From assembly GCA_964498755.1 (NCBI GenBank), contig CAZCIB010000001.1, positions 52,992 to 116,991 of the forward strand: DNA of 64,000 nt, read 5' to 3'. The stretch is from RZZS01 sp964498755. Lineage in GTDB: Bacteria > Pseudomonadota > Alphaproteobacteria > Micavibrionales > Micavibrionaceae. Position 1 is the first letter of the stretch. Every line of letters starts with the position of its first letter. Under the pieces are notes generated by a model. It ran no database searches and was not told the origin of the DNA. It saw only the letters and a program-made list of their open reading frames with translations. The position numbers were made by a program, and so were the translations under genes. Positions 16,687-25,417 of this stretch are shown here, piece by piece.

Positions 16687-17049
16687 GTGTTTTCCTTTCT
16701 TCGTCGTCCCGGCCCGGGAATTAATCCGGGGTAAAATGCGGCCGGGGTATGCTTGTTTCATATACACTTTCGCAGATTTCGCGCCAAGGGGACATCAATA
16801 AAGGCCGCAAGGCCTATTGTGTCCCCTTAAGGCATTACTGCGCCAAATACCCCTGTGGGGACACGATACGCTGCGCTTTATCATGTCCCCGGGAGGAGAG
16901 TCTGCGCGCGTTCTTCGCGCTTTCAAATTTTGATCCTTCGTGTGCGCCAGAGACAATAATAGCTAATTAGCGGATGAAAGGGGAAAAGTCCAATATCGAA
17001 ACGGGGACGAAGAAAAACTGCGGTTTTTACTTCGTCCCAAGTTGTGTGC
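16687..17049. other. Gene-free stretch with REP-type hairpins
   Basis: About 360 bases between the yejA-like start and the end of the next gene. It contains a GC-rich palindromic stretch near 16711-16740 (CCCGGCCCGGG) and the hairpin pair at 16788-16890. I see no open reading frame worth calling and only a generic promoter context for yejA. Confidence 0.5.
16788..16890. repeat. Pair of REP-like hairpins (GGGGACA / TGTCCCC)
   Basis: The first hairpin (16788-16826) runs from GGGGACATCAATAAAG to CTATTGTGTCCCC. The second (16857-16890) runs from GGGGACACGATACGC to TTTATCATGTCCCC. The terminal GGGGACA/TGTCCCC match the REP hairpins around the RAYT gene at 38879-39646. A very similar pair lies at 33467-33555. 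Confidence 0.8.
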
Positions 17050-17622
17050 TCACGACCACGCCAGCTCGATGTGGAGCTTCCGCTCAACTGTATCGTTGTC
17101 TTCGTCCGGTTCGGGTGTTTCATCTTGGAGCGTTTCAAGAATAGTCTGAAGTCTTTTCAAGTTCACATTCCGGGATGCATCGTCTCCAATCCGCCCATTG
17201 TTTGTGTAAATATTTACAATGGTTTCAAATTGCTTCTGCGGGATGACGAACACAGCCGAGCGCAGAGGTTTAGGGGAGTTGGCGTATTCTCCGAGAGAAA
17301 TGCAGGCACAACCCGCGTATTCAGAGAAATCCTGCTCATCCATTTCGTCAGCGATGATACCATTCATTCCAAGCTGTTCCAGAAGGCCGAGATCGATTTG
17401 ATGGGCAACGTATCTCAGTATGTAGATGTCAGTCTCGTTTTGTGGATAGCCAAGCTGGTTTTCTAAATCAAGACGCGTAAATTCAACGCGTTTGCCCTTG
17501 AGTTCGAAGGCTGCAAGAAGTTCGCGCGTCCTGTAATCTTTGCGCCATTCGATCTCTATGGGCGGATTGTGATTCTCTTGCGCCGGGCCGGATTCTCTCT
17601 GGAAGCTGGTTACATTTGACAT
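17050..17622 (-). CDS. Hypothetical protein
   Basis: A 190-residue soluble protein that I do not recognise. It is acidic, with a mixed alpha/beta pattern; IEWRKDYRTRELLAAFELKG at about residues 25-45 may be a beta-rich start. The C-terminal part (LKRLQTILETLQDETPEPDEDND) looks helical and then disordered. No membrane segment or signal peptide. No operon partner: the HAD gene upstream on the same strand ends 43 bases away from its start codon. Confidence 0.5.
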   Translation of the reverse strand: MSNVTSFQRESGPAQENHNPPIEIEWRKDYRTRELLAAFELKGKRVEFTRLDLENQLGYPQNETDIYILRYVAHQIDLGLLEQLGMNGIIADEMDEQDFSEYAGCACISLGEYANSPKPLRSAVFVIPQKQFETIVNIYTNNGRIGDDASRNVNLKRLQTILETLQDETPEPDEDNDTVERKLHIELAWS

Positions 17623-17665
17623 CTGGAGACAATATACCGAAGCAAAAATTATGGCAACTAAAAAA

Positions 17666-18580
17666 TCACCACTTCAGCGTTTCAATCGTATAGGTCGGCG
17701 TATAGGGCTTGGTGGCCAGCATCGCGTCTATTTTTGACAGATCGACCTGTTTCGGGTTTTCGATTGAGACGACTTCCTCCCAGTGCAGGCCGATCAGGTT
17801 TAACGCGCTGTCGATGCCGAAATCATGCGCGCCGTGAATGTCCGTCCGGACGCTGTCGCCAATCGCCAGCATGCGTTTCTTGTCCGGCTCGCCGAGCAAA
17901 TGATGCGCATGCGCGTACGCGCGCCCGTAGGGCTTGCCGATCCAGATGACTGCGCCGCCCATAAGCTCGTATTTATGCGCGAGCGTTCCGGGGCATAGAT
18001 GCTCGCGCTCGCCGTGGTGAACCTTTAAATCGGGATTGGCGCAGATCATGGGCAGGCCCAGATCAAGCGCCTGTTTCAGTTCGTCGTCATAGGATTCGGC
18101 CGCGTTTCTGTCCGGATCGAAATTATCCAGCAGCGCGGCGAGGATAAAGCCGCAGTCTTTCATGTCGGCGCTCTGCGTAAAGCCAAGCCCCTCAAGGGTG
18201 CGCACGGGCGTGTCCGGCCAGAAATCATAATAATGGTCGTTATGTTCCAGTTCGCCGAAAACGCCTTCGGATTCCTGAAACAGGATATTCGTCAACTCGC
18301 CGGATGTTACCAGATGCGTGTAATGATCTTCCGTAATCCCGAAACCCCGGATCATGTCGGCGACGTCGCCGGCGCGATTCGGCGAATTGGAGAGCAGGCA
18401 GATGCCCTTGCCGCGGGCCTTCAGTTCCGACAGACACTCCGCAACGCCGTCATAGGCGCGTACGCCGTTATGGACAACGCCCCAGAGGTCGAGGATGAAG
18501 GCGTCGTAAAGCTCGGCGATTTCACTGACGCCGGAAAGATGCGGCGGGCGGTGTGTTTCGTAGTGTTGCGGATTGGTCAT
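17666..18580 (-). CDS. HAD-superfamily class IIA hydrolase (TIGR01459 type)
   Basis: A 304-residue phosphatase-like protein. Motif I reads FILDLWGVVHNG, motif II LLSNSPNRAGD, the cap C2 insert follows, and motifs III/IV are in GKPYGRAYAHA and AIGDSVRTDIHGAHDFGID. These are the residues of the NagD-like class IIA hydrolases, and the length matches the alphaproteobacterial TIGR01459 family. Substrate unknown; sugar or nucleotide phosphates are typical for relatives. Confidence 0.88.
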   Translation of the reverse strand: MTNPQHYETHRPPHLSGVSEIAELYDAFILDLWGVVHNGVRAYDGVAECLSELKARGKGICLLSNSPNRAGDVADMIRGFGITEDHYTHLVTSGELTNILFQESEGVFGELEHNDHYYDFWPDTPVRTLEGLGFTQSADMKDCGFILAALLDNFDPDRNAAESYDDELKQALDLGLPMICANPDLKVHHGEREHLCPGTLAHKYELMGGAVIWIGKPYGRAYAHAHHLLGEPDKKRMLAIGDSVRTDIHGAHDFGIDSALNLIGLHWEEVVSIENPKQVDLSKIDAMLATKPYTPTYTIETLKW

Positions 18581-18650
18581 GGCTTTTCCCTCTTCTCGCT
18601 GATGCGCTGTTTCGAATAAGCGCCTCAGCGAATCAGCGCCTTAGCGCAAA

Positions 18651-20030
18651 CTAAACCTTCGTCTTCGCCTTTTGCTTGTTCACATAGGCGCCGAAATAAT
18701 CCGGCTTGCCGAAGTAATAGCCTTGCCCGTAATCGATCGAATAATCAAGAAGCTCGCGCAAGTCGCGCTCAGTCTCGATTTTTTCGACGATGACGTCAAT
18801 GCCCGCCTTGTCCATCGTGCGCTTGAGCTTATGCATGCGCTCGATGCCGCCGCGCGTGGACGCTTCCTCCATCAGCCAGCCCGCGTCTATTTTGAGAAAA
18901 CTTATCTTGAGTCTGCGCAGCATGCCCGTATCGATCTTGTGTTTTCGGATATGGTCCATGGAAAACCGGCAGCCGAGTTTTGACAACCCTTCGATAATGG
19001 GTACGGATTTCGCATTGATGTTTTCAAGATCGCTCTGCTTCATTTCAAAGACAAGCTTGGCGGCGATGCGGCGGTTTCTCGAAACAAAAGAGAGCAAATC
19101 CCCCATAAAACCGGAATCGCTCAGCGTCCCGCCGCCGATATTCAAAAAGAAATTCGCCGCCATGTTTTCCGTTTCCGCATTGCGCAGAATTTGCAGACAT
19201 CGCAGCAGGATCAGGTTGTCAATCGTCGAAACCAGATCGTGCTGCTCGGCGAGGCGCATATAGTTTTCGGCCGGCAAATACACGCCGGGCCGGGCGCGGA
19301 TGCGTCCGAACAGCTCCAGAAAGCGCGGCTTGCGCTGGGGCAGGCTGACGATGGGCTGGACGAACAGGTCAATCTGGTCGTGCTCGACGGCATGGCGGAT
19401 CAGTTCCAGCACGACCGTATCGCTGTAACTGCCGACTTCCGCCGTCGTCGGCGCGCCCGCGCTGCCCGGCTTTGGGGCGCGCGCTGTAATGACGCGCTCA
19501 TTCGTCAGTTCGAGGATTTCCTCGTCATAGGCCTGCCGTTCAAGCTTTTTCCTGTTTTCGCCGATGGCGCCAAGCTGTCTTGCGATGTTTTCCACCATGC
19601 GCGTTTCAATGGCGGAGGCGTCTTCGGATTTCTGGCTGTTCGTCTCGACCGTATGCGCGACGTCGGAGAGCGCGTCGCGGATGTCGGTGATGTCATTGCG
19701 GTTTTTGGCGACCTCGCGGATCAGGCGGTCCTGACCCTGGTTCATTTTGCGGATCTGGTCCGTGACTGTCTGTTCCCAGCCGCGGCGTCCGAGAATGTCA
19801 TAGAGCAGAAATCCGCACATCGCCATCAGCGCGGCGATCAGCATCGTGAAGTCCGGCGTGGAATGCTGGCCGATAATGATTAAAATCAGGACAGCGGCCA
19901 GTATGCCGAGCGTCGTAAACACGATCATCCGGAATTTGAGCGCGCTAAAAGGTTCGGGCTTTTTTTCGTGCCCGGTCTTTTTGTTTTTTTGGTGGTTCGG
20001 CCTGAGCGCGCTGAGGGAGGGAAGATCCAT
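18651..20030 (-). CDS. tipF: TipF-like protein: membrane anchor, coiled coil, degenerate EAL domain
   Basis: A 459-residue protein. Two membrane segments lie at about residues 34-52 and 60-78, a helical coiled-coil region runs from 90 to 190, and the C-terminus is an EAL-type domain. Compared with active c-di-GMP phosphodiesterases, EAL is ELF (FLELFGRIR) and DDFG is MDHI; FLKID, EKIET and QGYYFGKP are kept. The lost residues suggest c-di-GMP binding rather than hydrolysis. The architecture is that of Caulobacter TipF, which marks the pole for flagellum assembly. The many flagellar genes nearby support this. Confidence 0.78.
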   Translation of the reverse strand: MDLPSLSALRPNHQKNKKTGHEKKPEPFSALKFRMIVFTTLGILAAVLILIIIGQHSTPDFTMLIAALMAMCGFLLYDILGRRGWEQTVTDQIRKMNQGQDRLIREVAKNRNDITDIRDALSDVAHTVETNSQKSEDASAIETRMVENIARQLGAIGENRKKLERQAYDEEILELTNERVITARAPKPGSAGAPTTAEVGSYSDTVVLELIRHAVEHDQIDLFVQPIVSLPQRKPRFLELFGRIRARPGVYLPAENYMRLAEQHDLVSTIDNLILLRCLQILRNAETENMAANFFLNIGGGTLSDSGFMGDLLSFVSRNRRIAAKLVFEMKQSDLENINAKSVPIIEGLSKLGCRFSMDHIRKHKIDTGMLRRLKISFLKIDAGWLMEEASTRGGIERMHKLKRTMDKAGIDVIVEKIETERDLRELLDYSIDYGQGYYFGKPDYFGAYVNKQKAKTKV

Positions 20031-20094
20031 AACGGCTTTAATTGTAAAGGCAAAACCTCCTGCTGTCTTCAGTCATCTGTCATCAGTTTTCAGT

Positions 20095-20195
20095 TCCCCT
20101 CACCCGAATTCCCGCGTATCGCTCGAAATCACCCTCTCCCTCGGGAGAGGGAGAGGCCCGGATTCACGAAGAGAAGACGGGAGGTTGAGGGGGAT
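20095..20195. repeat. GC-rich CCCTCACC / GAGAGGG inverted repeat
   Basis: CCCCTCACCC at the left end pairs loosely with GTTGAGGGGG at the right end. Inside is a strong hairpin, CCCTCTCCCTCGGGAGAGGG. Similar elements lie at 63103-63267 and, inside the flbD coding region, at 39930-39994. A single arm of the CAGTTTTCAGTT repeat family precedes it (about 20063-20095). Confidence 0.75.
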
Positions 20196-20196
20196 T

Positions 20197-21273
20197 TTAT
20201 GCGTGATCTTTGCCAACGGCTTGAGTAATAGACTCGAACCCATCCTTTTTTAAACACTCCGAAAGCTCCCGGCAAATCGACTCGGCGACATAAGGACCGC
20301 GGTAAATGAAAGACGTATAAATCTGGACGAGGCTCGCGCCCGCCCTGATCTTGTCGTATGCGTCCTTGCCTGAGAAAACGCCGCCAACGCCGATGATAGG
20401 GATTTTGCCGCTTGTGAGTCCGTACATCTTGCGGATGATTTGCGTTGACATGCGCCGGATCGGCGCGCCGCTCAGGCCGCCGGATTGCGAGGCGAAACGG
20501 TCGGGAAGCTCAGCCGGGCGCTCAAGCGAGGTGTTGGTCAGGATCATGCCGTCGATCTGCGCTTCCAGGAATATTTCGGCGATGGACGCGAGCTGATCGT
20601 TGTCAAGATCCGGCGCGAGCTTAACAAGGAGCGGCGGCGGCATGGACCCGCAGCTTTTCGCGCGTTCATTCATGACCGACTCCAGAAGCGGCAGCAGATG
20701 GTCGCGGCTTTGCAGCCGTCTTAATCCCGGCGTATTCGGCGAGGAAATATTGACGGCGATGTAATCGGCCAGCGGCCCGAGAGATTTTACCAGCTGACAG
20801 TAATCTTTCGCCGGGTCGCGGCGGTTCTTGTTCATGCCGATATTGATGCCGAGAACGCCGCTGGGGTGCGGCTTGTGGTTAAGGGCCTTTTCGAGATTGG
20901 CCTTGAAGGCCTTCGCGCCCTGATTGGGAAAGCCCATGCGGTTGATGACCGACTCTGTTCCCGGATGCCGGAATATGCGCGGGCGCGGGTTGCCCTCCTG
21001 CGGCTTTGGCGTCACTGTTCCAGCCTCGATATGTCCGAAGCCGAGATTGAACAGGCCGATCAGCGCCTCGGCGTTTTTGTCGAAACCGGCGGCGAGTCCG
21101 ACCGGATTGGGAAACTTCCGCTCCCAGAGCGTGACTTCAAGAGCGGGATCATTAACGGATTTCGCTTTGGGAACGAGGCCGGATTTCAGCGCCTTGATCG
21201 CCATGCCGTGCGCGCGCTCCGGCTCACTCAGAAACAAGGCGGGCTTTGATATGGCGTAGAGATTCGAAAGCAT
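20197..21273 (-). CDS. pyrD: Dihydroorotate dehydrogenase (quinone)
   Basis: A class 2, membrane-associated flavoenzyme of pyrimidine synthesis, 358 residues. GLAAGFDKNAEA near the N-terminus, NISSPNTPGLR (with the catalytic-base serine region), LVKLAPDL, LTNTSLERP and the C-terminal FMN phosphate site (GVGGVFSGKDAYDKIRAGAS) are all present. The N-terminal helix that binds the membrane is present. The last residues are close to the repeat at 20095-20195. Confidence 0.95.
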   Translation of the reverse strand: MLSNLYAISKPALFLSEPERAHGMAIKALKSGLVPKAKSVNDPALEVTLWERKFPNPVGLAAGFDKNAEALIGLFNLGFGHIEAGTVTPKPQEGNPRPRIFRHPGTESVINRMGFPNQGAKAFKANLEKALNHKPHPSGVLGINIGMNKNRRDPAKDYCQLVKSLGPLADYIAVNISSPNTPGLRRLQSRDHLLPLLESVMNERAKSCGSMPPPLLVKLAPDLDNDQLASIAEIFLEAQIDGMILTNTSLERPAELPDRFASQSGGLSGAPIRRMSTQIIRKMYGLTSGKIPIIGVGGVFSGKDAYDKIRAGASLVQIYTSFIYRGPYVAESICRELSECLKKDGFESITQAVGKDHA

Positions 21274-21409
21274 GGTTTTTCGACCGGCGTATTTACTTCA
21301 GCCTGCACATATACGCATTGTTGACGCGCGGGTGTCAATCTTCGCCAGAATAATTTATATGGCTAAAAACGCCAAATATGGATATAATATATTTAAAGGG
21401 AGCTATAAC

Positions 21410-21634
21410 ATGAACATCCATTTCACGGAAAAGCAGCAGGATTATATAAGCGCGCAAATTGAATCCGGAGATTTTCAAAACGCGAGCGAAGTCGTCCGCG
21501 ATGCGCTGCGTTTGCATGAATTCTACCGGCATAAAGTTTTAGAGGAATTGCGCGCCGAGATTGCGAAAGGCTGGGACGCTGAGGCAAGCGGGCGCTCCGT
21601 CGATGACATTCTGGCGGGAAAGCGGACTTCATGA
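21410..21634 (+). CDS. parD: ParD-type antitoxin
   Basis: A 74-residue antitoxin. MNIHFTEKQQDYISAQIESG..FQNASEVVRDALRLHE is the ParD ribbon-helix-helix, and the C-terminal tail (WDAEASGRSVDDILAGK) would bind the toxin. ATG 21410 has AAAGGGAGC 6 bases upstream and TATAAT at 21383-21388 as a likely -10. The last 4 bases overlap parE (ATGA), as usual in this operon type. Confidence 0.9.
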   Translation: MNIHFTEKQQDYISAQIESGDFQNASEVVRDALRLHEFYRHKVLEELRAEIAKGWDAEASGRSVDDILAGKRTS

Positions 21635-21924
21635 GTTACGAGCTATCCAGGGCTGCGGACCGGGATATCGAAGACATCTACGACTATACTTGCGCACAAT
21701 TCGGGGCGCATCAGGCCGTCAATTATTTAACGGAGATGCAGGTTGCATTCATTGCTTTGAGCCGCCAGCCGGGCATGGGCCGCGCGCGCGATGAAATCCG
21801 TAAAGGCTTGAGAAGCATGTCTTATGAAAGTCACGTCATCTTCTACCGCAAGATCAGGGGCGGCATTCGTATCGTAAGAATCCTGCACGGCAGGCGGGAT
21901 ATGCCCCGGCAATTTGACGCGTAA
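21631..21924 (+). CDS. parE: ParE/RelE-type toxin
   Basis: A 97-residue toxin. YELSRAADRDIEDIYDYTCAQFG is the ParE start, and QPGMGRARDEIRKGLRSMSYESHVIFYRK and IRIVRILHGRRD are the conserved core and end. ParE proteins inhibit gyrase. It is coupled to parD by a 4-base overlap. The unit stands alone between pyrD and pgsA. Confidence 0.92.
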   Translation: MSYELSRAADRDIEDIYDYTCAQFGAHQAVNYLTEMQVAFIALSRQPGMGRARDEIRKGLRSMSYESHVIFYRKIRGGIRIVRILHGRRDMPRQFDA

Positions 21925-21972
21925 TGAAGGGCGCTATTGAAATGAGTAATGGCCGGGTGTCAATGTAAAGGC

Positions 21973-22527
21973 CTACCCAGACGACGCGAAAATATGATCT
22001 TTCCCGGCCTTGAGATATTGCCAGCCCGTTACAATCGTCAGGACCGTTGCGATTAAAAGCAGGAGCTTTCCCGCGAGCGTGGCGTACGCCAAGTGCGGTC
22101 CGATGATCAGGAAACCGATCGCGACCATCTGGCTGGTGGTTTTCCACTTGGCGAGTTTGGTGACGGGGACCTTGATGTTTTTGGGGCCGAGAAACTCGCG
22201 CATGCCCGACACAAGAAATTCCCGCGTTAAAATCAGGACGGGCAGGGCCATCCAGAGGCCGTCAAGCCGGCTAAAACCGACAAGCAGGATCAGCAGCGCG
22301 GCGACGAAGACCTTGTCCGCGATCGGGTCGAGGAACGTGCCGAAGGGCGTGACGATGTTGTGTTTGCGCGCGTACCATCCGTCGAACCAGTCCGTCGCCG
22401 CGCCTATAGCGTAAAGGACAAGACATGTCCACGCCGCCCATGCCTCGGCGAAAAAAAACAGACCGAAAATAACGGGCAGCAAGAGCAAACGGGAAACGGT
22501 GAGGATATTGGGTAGTTGCTTAATCAT
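21973..22527 (-). CDS. pgsA: CDP-diacylglycerol-glycerol-3-phosphate phosphatidyltransferase
   Basis: Makes phosphatidylglycerol phosphate in the inner membrane. The CDP-alcohol phosphotransferase signature is complete: D46, D49-G50, A53-R54, G63, D67 and D71. Four to five membrane segments surround it. ATG 22527 starts MIKQLPNILTVSRLLLLPV, the usual PgsA beginning; the longer start at 22569 adds 14 odd residues. Length 184 residues is typical. Confidence 0.93.
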   Translation of the reverse strand: MIKQLPNILTVSRLLLLPVIFGLFFFAEAWAAWTCLVLYAIGAATDWFDGWYARKHNIVTPFGTFLDPIADKVFVAALLILLVGFSRLDGLWMALPVLILTREFLVSGMREFLGPKNIKVPVTKLAKWKTTSQMVAIGFLIIGPHLAYATLAGKLLLLIATVLTIVTGWQYLKAGKDHIFASSG

Positions 22528-22577
22528 AAAAAGAAACTGGCTTTTATCAGCCCGAAATGCAAGGCGCATTTACAGGT

Positions 22578-23432
22578 TTAAATTTCCAGTGCGCCGTATG
22601 GCCGCTTTGCCCGGTCTAACTCTAAAAAACGCCGGCGGATAATATCATATGCTTCTTCCGCGAGCGTTCTGTGCTCTCTGGCAATAGGCTGCTCATTGTT
22701 GCCCTGCATATGGATGCGGCCTTCTCTTACTTCCACGCCAATAGTGACAACGGATTTGTTGTCCGCATCGCGAATTGAAAAATACAGCCACCTGTCAGGG
22801 AACAGGACGCGTTCTCTGTGCGGCGTTCTTGCGCGCAGCGGAAATTTGAGGCTGCCAAGGCAGTTGCCCGCATTCTTTCCGGCGTTAATCATTCCTTGCG
22901 CTGATTTGATTTGCGCAAGGAAATGACGGCCGGGAAGATCGGCGATCCATTCGATATCTTCTTTTCGTTCTTCGTCTGGCACGAGACGCTTATGCAGCGC
23001 GTCCTCAAACTCTTCAGGCGTTAAAACAGGGCCGCCCATCATGGCGGTTGCTTTGGAAATCGATGAGAAGCTGCTCATCTTTCTGCGGATTTCCGTTCTG
23101 ACTGTGCCGGAATAGTTTCGACGCATTGGGTATATCTCATTCATCAGCCAGTTAGAGAGTTCTGTAACGATTTCGTTGAGCTCGTCGTTTGGCGCAAAGA
23201 AAAACCAGGGTTCATCCCGTCGCCGGTTGAATTCCTCTTTCAGGCTTTTGCTCTGAAGTTCGTCCGGGTTTGTTATGGGAGCGAGATATCTGGGGTCGTT
23301 TTTCAGCGGATGAAGAAAAGCAAGTCTCAAGAGCAACTTGAGTTCCCTGTGGCTGTCGCTCGGCGCAAAGCCGTTCAGATATTGCTCTATTCGGGTCCTG
23401 GATATCACGGGCATGCCATACTCATACGGCAT
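22578..23432 (-). CDS. Hypothetical protein with PcfJ-like C-terminal region
   Basis: A 284-residue soluble protein. The region from about residue 190 (GNCLGSLKFPLRA, then FSIRDADNKSVVTIGVEVREG and IHMQGNNEQ) resembles the catalytic-looking C-terminus of PcfJ-like proteins (C.G, short-chain RD..G, then Q..G..N). The N-terminal part contains a helical repeat and EEFNRRRDEPWFFFAPNDEL. PcfJ-like proteins are of unclear function and are often found on mobile DNA. This is a resemblance by eye only. Confidence 0.45.
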   Translation of the reverse strand: MPYEYGMPVISRTRIEQYLNGFAPSDSHRELKLLLRLAFLHPLKNDPRYLAPITNPDELQSKSLKEEFNRRRDEPWFFFAPNDELNEIVTELSNWLMNEIYPMRRNYSGTVRTEIRRKMSSFSSISKATAMMGGPVLTPEEFEDALHKRLVPDEERKEDIEWIADLPGRHFLAQIKSAQGMINAGKNAGNCLGSLKFPLRARTPHRERVLFPDRWLYFSIRDADNKSVVTIGVEVREGRIHMQGNNEQPIAREHRTLAEEAYDIIRRRFLELDRAKRPYGALEI

Positions 23433-23513
23433 CGCGCATTACATAATCAAGAAAAATGATTATAAATAGGGTCGCAAAGTCGCGCCCCTTCCTTATTCGT
23501 GTGAAGCGGCAAG

Positions 23514-24221
23514 CTACGCGTTCGCGGCTTCTTTCTGCTTGTCTTCTTCAGGATCGCGCAGGACGTAGCCGCGGCCCCAGACGGTTTCGATGTAGTTGTC
23601 GCCGCCAGCGGCGTCCTGCAGCTTCTTGCGCAGCTTGCAGATAAAGACGTCGATAATCTTGACTTCCGGCTCGTCCATGCCGCCATAGAGGTGGTTCAGG
23701 AACATTTCCTTGGTCAGGGTCGATCCCTTGCGCAGCGAGAGCAATTCCAGAATGCCGTATTCCTTGCCCGTCAGGTGCAAAGGCCTTCCGGCGACGTCGA
23801 CGGTGCGGGAGTCGAGATTGACGCGGACCTTGCCGGTAACGATTTCACTGTGGGCGTGACCCTGTGAGCGGCGAACGATGGCCTGAATCCGCGCGACCAG
23901 CTCGCGCTTGTCAAACGGCTTGGTCAGGTAGTCGTCGGCGCCGAAGCCAAGGCCCTTGATCTTGTTGTCCATTTCCGAAAGACCGGACAAAATCAGGATC
24001 GGCGTGTCGATCTTGGACGAACGCAGACGTTTCAAAACCTCGTAGCCGTCCATGTCCGGCAGCATCAGGTCGAGAATAATAATGTCATAGTCGTATATTT
24101 TACCAATCTCCAGGCCGTCCTCGCCAAGGTCGGTGGTGTCGACGATATAACCTTCGGATTTGAGCATCAGTTCGATGCTTTTGGCTGTGGAGCTGTCGTC
24201 TTCTACGAGTAATACGCGCAT
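23514..24221 (-). CDS. ctrA: Cell cycle response regulator CtrA
   Basis: An OmpR-family regulator, 235 residues. The receiver has the acidic pocket VEDD (8-9) and phospho-acceptor D51 in IILDLMLPDMDGYE. The DNA-binding winged helix is in the C-terminal half (GKEYGILELLSLRKG, VKIIDVFICKLRKKL and YIETVWGRGYVL). The long identical-looking core makes CtrA near certain. In Caulobacter it silences the origin and turns on flagellar class II genes, dividing and swarmer functions. The C-terminus ends KEAANA, not the bare AA of Caulobacter. A cluster of TTAA sites precedes it. Confidence 0.96.
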   Translation of the reverse strand: MRVLLVEDDSSTAKSIELMLKSEGYIVDTTDLGEDGLEIGKIYDYDIIILDLMLPDMDGYEVLKRLRSSKIDTPILILSGLSEMDNKIKGLGFGADDYLTKPFDKRELVARIQAIVRRSQGHAHSEIVTGKVRVNLDSRTVDVAGRPLHLTGKEYGILELLSLRKGSTLTKEMFLNHLYGGMDEPEVKIIDVFICKLRKKLQDAAGGDNYIETVWGRGYVLRDPEEDKQKEAANA

Positions 24222-24259
24222 ATAAAAAAATCCCCCGGGTTGTTTAGGTGCAGGCTTTG

Positions 24260-24318
24260 TTAATCTTCCTTAACAAACATATTAACAAATTTTAAAAAGG
24301 TTAACAAAATTATTTTAA
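24260..24318. promoter_or_regulatory. Cluster of six TTAA(C) half-sites upstream of ctrA
   Basis: TTAA occurs at 24260, 24270, 24282, 24292, 24301 and 24315, about 40-95 bases before the ctrA start. CtrA recognises TTAA-N7-TTAA. Here the gaps are 6, 8, 6, 5 and 10, so no pair has the exact spacing. The cluster may still serve CtrA autoregulation, or it may simply be AT-rich promoter DNA. Confidence 0.35.
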
Positions 24319-24484
24319 CTTTTACTGGGCGCTTTTTATTTTCCTAGAGGGAGCGAACGGGAGCAGCGTGGGTAACAGGCTCTGATCTTTTGGGCTTTGC
24401 TCGCCGGACTTGTTGCAAAAGCCTGAGGGGGGCGATGCTCAAGGTTCATGGGCCGTTGTCTTTAGCGTTGCAAACGTAGCCTTG

Positions 24485-25084
24485 TTACGCAGGAGAAACT
24501 TGAGGGCCTGTGATTGCTTGTCTGCGCACGAGCAAGCCCTCTTCCGGGATAGCCCAGTATCCGACAAAAATATCGTACGATCCCCTGTCCATGAATTGGG
24601 GATCCATGATAGGGCCCCCACTGGCGTCTGTGTCTACGGGAGAGCTACCAATTCCCAACTTGTGAGACCAGAAGTGATTGGAATCTCTACGATAAACGTG
24701 AAAATCAGGCCGATTTCTAAAAACATTCATTCCGAGAGCGACGGCAATGATGTGATCATCCGGATACTCGTTGGGGTCGGCAATTTCAATGAATCCGTCG
24801 CGGCGCAAAAGTCCTTTGAAGTTCTCCGGCTGATATGCCTCCCGCGATAATTCCGAGGGCATTATACAGTCGAGAGATCCGGGGATGGCCTCTGCCAGGC
24901 CGGGTTCGTCAACTCCGTACGCAAGACAATTGGCGACAACCTGCGCCCATTTTTTTGGTTGAAACGTTAAGTCTGCTTTGGGAACGATCAGGTGGCGCGC
25001 GGGCTCAGTTCTTTGTTTGCCCGTCATTTCCTCGAAATACTGACTGAGAGCATCTGCAATAGGGCCTTGAGGCAGAGACCTCAC
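24485..25084 (-). CDS. Hypothetical protein
   Basis: A 199-residue protein that I do not recognise. The only start in frame is GTG 25084, since a stop lies 33 bases further upstream, so the N-terminus is uncertain. The C-terminal half has FHVYRRDSNHFWSHKLGIGSS, DTDASGGPIMDPQFMDRGSYDIF and FVGYWAIP, which look like a conserved surface. No signal peptide. It is divergent from fliI and ends near the ctrA promoter. Confidence 0.5.
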   Translation of the reverse strand: MRSLPQGPIADALSQYFEEMTGKQRTEPARHLIVPKADLTFQPKKWAQVVANCLAYGVDEPGLAEAIPGSLDCIMPSELSREAYQPENFKGLLRRDGFIEIADPNEYPDDHIIAVALGMNVFRNRPDFHVYRRDSNHFWSHKLGIGSSPVDTDASGGPIMDPQFMDRGSYDIFVGYWAIPEEGLLVRRQAITGPQVSPA

Positions 25085-25417
25085 TATATTCGCTTCTTCT
25101 TGCTCTTTCCGCGTCTAGGTCGGGCATATCTCTTCTTTAAATTCCGCAAATTCCATGAATGCGCTACCCCGCCATCCTAACAATTGTAAAGGACAGATTA
25201 AACCCTTTGCAAAAGCAGGCGCGATTATCCTTTATTTCCAGTGGCTTATGTTGCAGATACCTAGATTCTCTTTAGGGGCCTGACTCAAATCCTGAGGGTA
25301 TCTTTTTCGGGGGCATGAGAAAAAATAATGGCGTTTTCGATGTTGCTTGAGGTGGCTATTAAGGCGCGGCGCAACTTCCGGGATGACGCCATAATTCTTA
25401 TTCTGTATTATGCGTCA
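25085..25417. other. Intergenic region upstream of fliI
   Basis: About 330 bases between a hypothetical gene and the chosen fliI start. It has a TTTGCAAAAGCAGGCGCG stretch and a TGGCTTATGTTGCAG sequence near 25241-25255. The latter resembles a sigma-54 site but has 8, not 10, bases between GG and GC, so I do not call it. If fliI starts at 25328 the gap shrinks by 90 bases. No other gene seen. Confidence 0.4.

Noticed and set aside
25241..25255. TGGCTTATGTTGCAG as sigma-54 site for fliI
   Set aside because: Only 8 bases separate GG and GC; sigma-54 needs 10.
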